From Ignavigranum ruoffiae (GTDB lineage: Bacteria; Bacillota; Bacilli; Lactobacillales; Aerococcaceae): a stretch of DNA of 64,000 nucleotides. The notes below the pieces were generated by a model. That model did no database searches. It saw only the letters and a list, made by a program, of their open reading frames with translations, and was not told the origin of the DNA. Location: positions 20,258 to 84,257 of the forward strand of contig NZ_FOEN01000009.1 of the NCBI RefSeq assembly GCF_900110675.1, written 5' to 3'. Made by a program: the position numbers and the translations under genes. Below, piece after piece: positions 63,539-64,000 of the stretch; position 1 is the stretch's first letter; each line of letters begins with the position of its first letter.

Positions 63539-63568
63539 ATTATACTCTACCCCACCCTTAAAGGCCAA
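63539..63568 (-). promoter_or_regulatory. fba promoter
   Basis: On the minus strand TTGGCC (63563-63568) and TATAAT (63539-63544) are separated by 18 bases, about 40 bases upstream of the start codon. Confidence 0.7.
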
Positions 63569-63635
63569 TAGATTCATTAAGCAATCTAGACTTATGTTTA
63601 TGAATGAAAATTGATTAAATAAAAAGCCCCCATAG

Positions 63636-64000
63636 TGTACTGACCCCCTAAAGTTGGACCGAATGATCCAACTTTAGGGGGTATTTGTATGGCTAAATAT
63701 AGTTTAGAATTTAAAATGAAAATTGTATCCGAATATCTTTCTGGAACCATCGGGATGAAGACGTTGACGAAGAAATATAAGATTAAATCCTCCCAAGAAT
63801 TAAGAACCTGGGTGAACGCTTATAAAACTTTAGGAATAAAAGGGTTAATGCGCTCTCGAAAAAATAAGACATACAGTGTAAACTTTAAGTTAAAAGCAAT
63901 CACTTTGTATGAAGCCAGTGAGAAATCCTATCAAGATGTGGCGAATGAATTGGGATTGAATAATCCTTCACTGATTCCTAGATGGCGTCAAGAGTATCAT
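63636..64000 (+). mobile_element. IS3-family (IS150-like) insertion sequence, left part
   Basis: The element begins near TGTACTGACCCCCT, an end of the type common in IS150-like elements. A perfect 16-base hairpin (63643-63658 with 63667-63682) includes the ribosome site of the transposase gene. The element runs off the right edge of the window, so the second frame and the right end are not seen. Confidence 0.85.
63689..64000 (+). CDS. IS3-family transposase, OrfA-type (partial)
   Basis: The gene starts ATG 63689 behind AGGGGG and runs off the window after 104 codons. The product has two helix-turn-helix segments: YSLEFKMKIVSEYL with SQELRTWVNAYK, and YSVNFKLKAITLYE with SLIPRWRQEY. That double helix-turn-helix is the DNA-binding N-terminal part of IS3/IS150 OrfA. 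The integrase domain (OrfB), normally joined by frameshift, would be to the right. The right arm of the upstream hairpin covers the ribosome site, which should lower translation of read-through transcripts. Confidence 0.9.
   Translation, partial: MAKYSLEFKMKIVSEYLSGTIGMKTLTKKYKIKSSQELRTWVNAYKTLGIKGLMRSRKNKTYSVNFKLKAITLYEASEKSYQDVANELGLNNPSLIPRWRQEYH

Overview
The window reads as a chromosomal segment of a low-GC Gram-positive bacterium of the order Lactobacillales. The support is strong GGAGG-type ribosome sites, a WalRK operon, T-box leaders, a HrcA/CIRCE-controlled groESL operon, type B L31, MurAB next to rho, and a YSIRK/LPXTG surface protein. Aerococcaceae or Carnobacteriaceae seems likely to me, but that is inference. 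There are no rRNA, tRNA or CRISPR features. Most genes lie on the minus strand, which suggests that replication crosses the window from high to low coordinates.

Layout. 1-3260: an LplA-type carbohydrate ABC transporter with its own ATPase, cut by the window edge. 3425-12986: a housekeeping block with the B. subtilis-like order groEL-groES-rex-ABC-F-tsaD-rimI-tsaB, joined to proS under a proline T-box. 13277-15264: lepB, rlmH and ktrA. 15270-15440: a cluster of DnaA boxes. 15514-26923: the walRK-yycHI-walJ-htrA group, split by two tandem DUF2207 membrane proteins. 27181-38815: an L,D-transpeptidase, trmR, a CorC-type protein, a CBS protein, and a wall-precursor run (alr, acpS, cshA, murF, ddl). 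39322-52914: lemA, a GT-C membrane protein, LOG, GltS, EF-P, PgeF, a Nudix enzyme, an esterase, MetQ under a methionine T-box, a thioesterase, CorA, a MagIII-like glycosylase and PhoU. 53222-57242: two decayed genes, a surface protein and a nitroreductase. 57316-63499: ybaK, rho, murAB, a HEPN-motif protein, a SAP-like protein, an fRMsr and fba. From 63636: the left end of an IS3-family element.

Links between genes. ProS is the short form without an internal editing domain, and a free-standing YbaK-type deacylase lies in the same window and could supply editing. The proline T-box sits upstream of proS and of the t6A genes tsaB and tsaD with two GNAT genes. Alr, Ddl, MurF and MurAB feed peptidoglycan synthesis, WalRK and HtrA monitor the envelope, and the L,D-transpeptidase and the LPXTG protein act at the wall.

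Observations most worth a second look are a CARF-less HEPN/Csm6-like protein translationally coupled to murAB; three long intergenic cloverleaf-like inverted repeats, two of which share outer arms while their inner stems differ in sequence but still pair; a transposase ribosome-site hairpin with a second copy carrying compensatory changes; the DnaA-box cluster; and a surface-protein gene broken by one stop codon plus a 10-bp tandem duplication.
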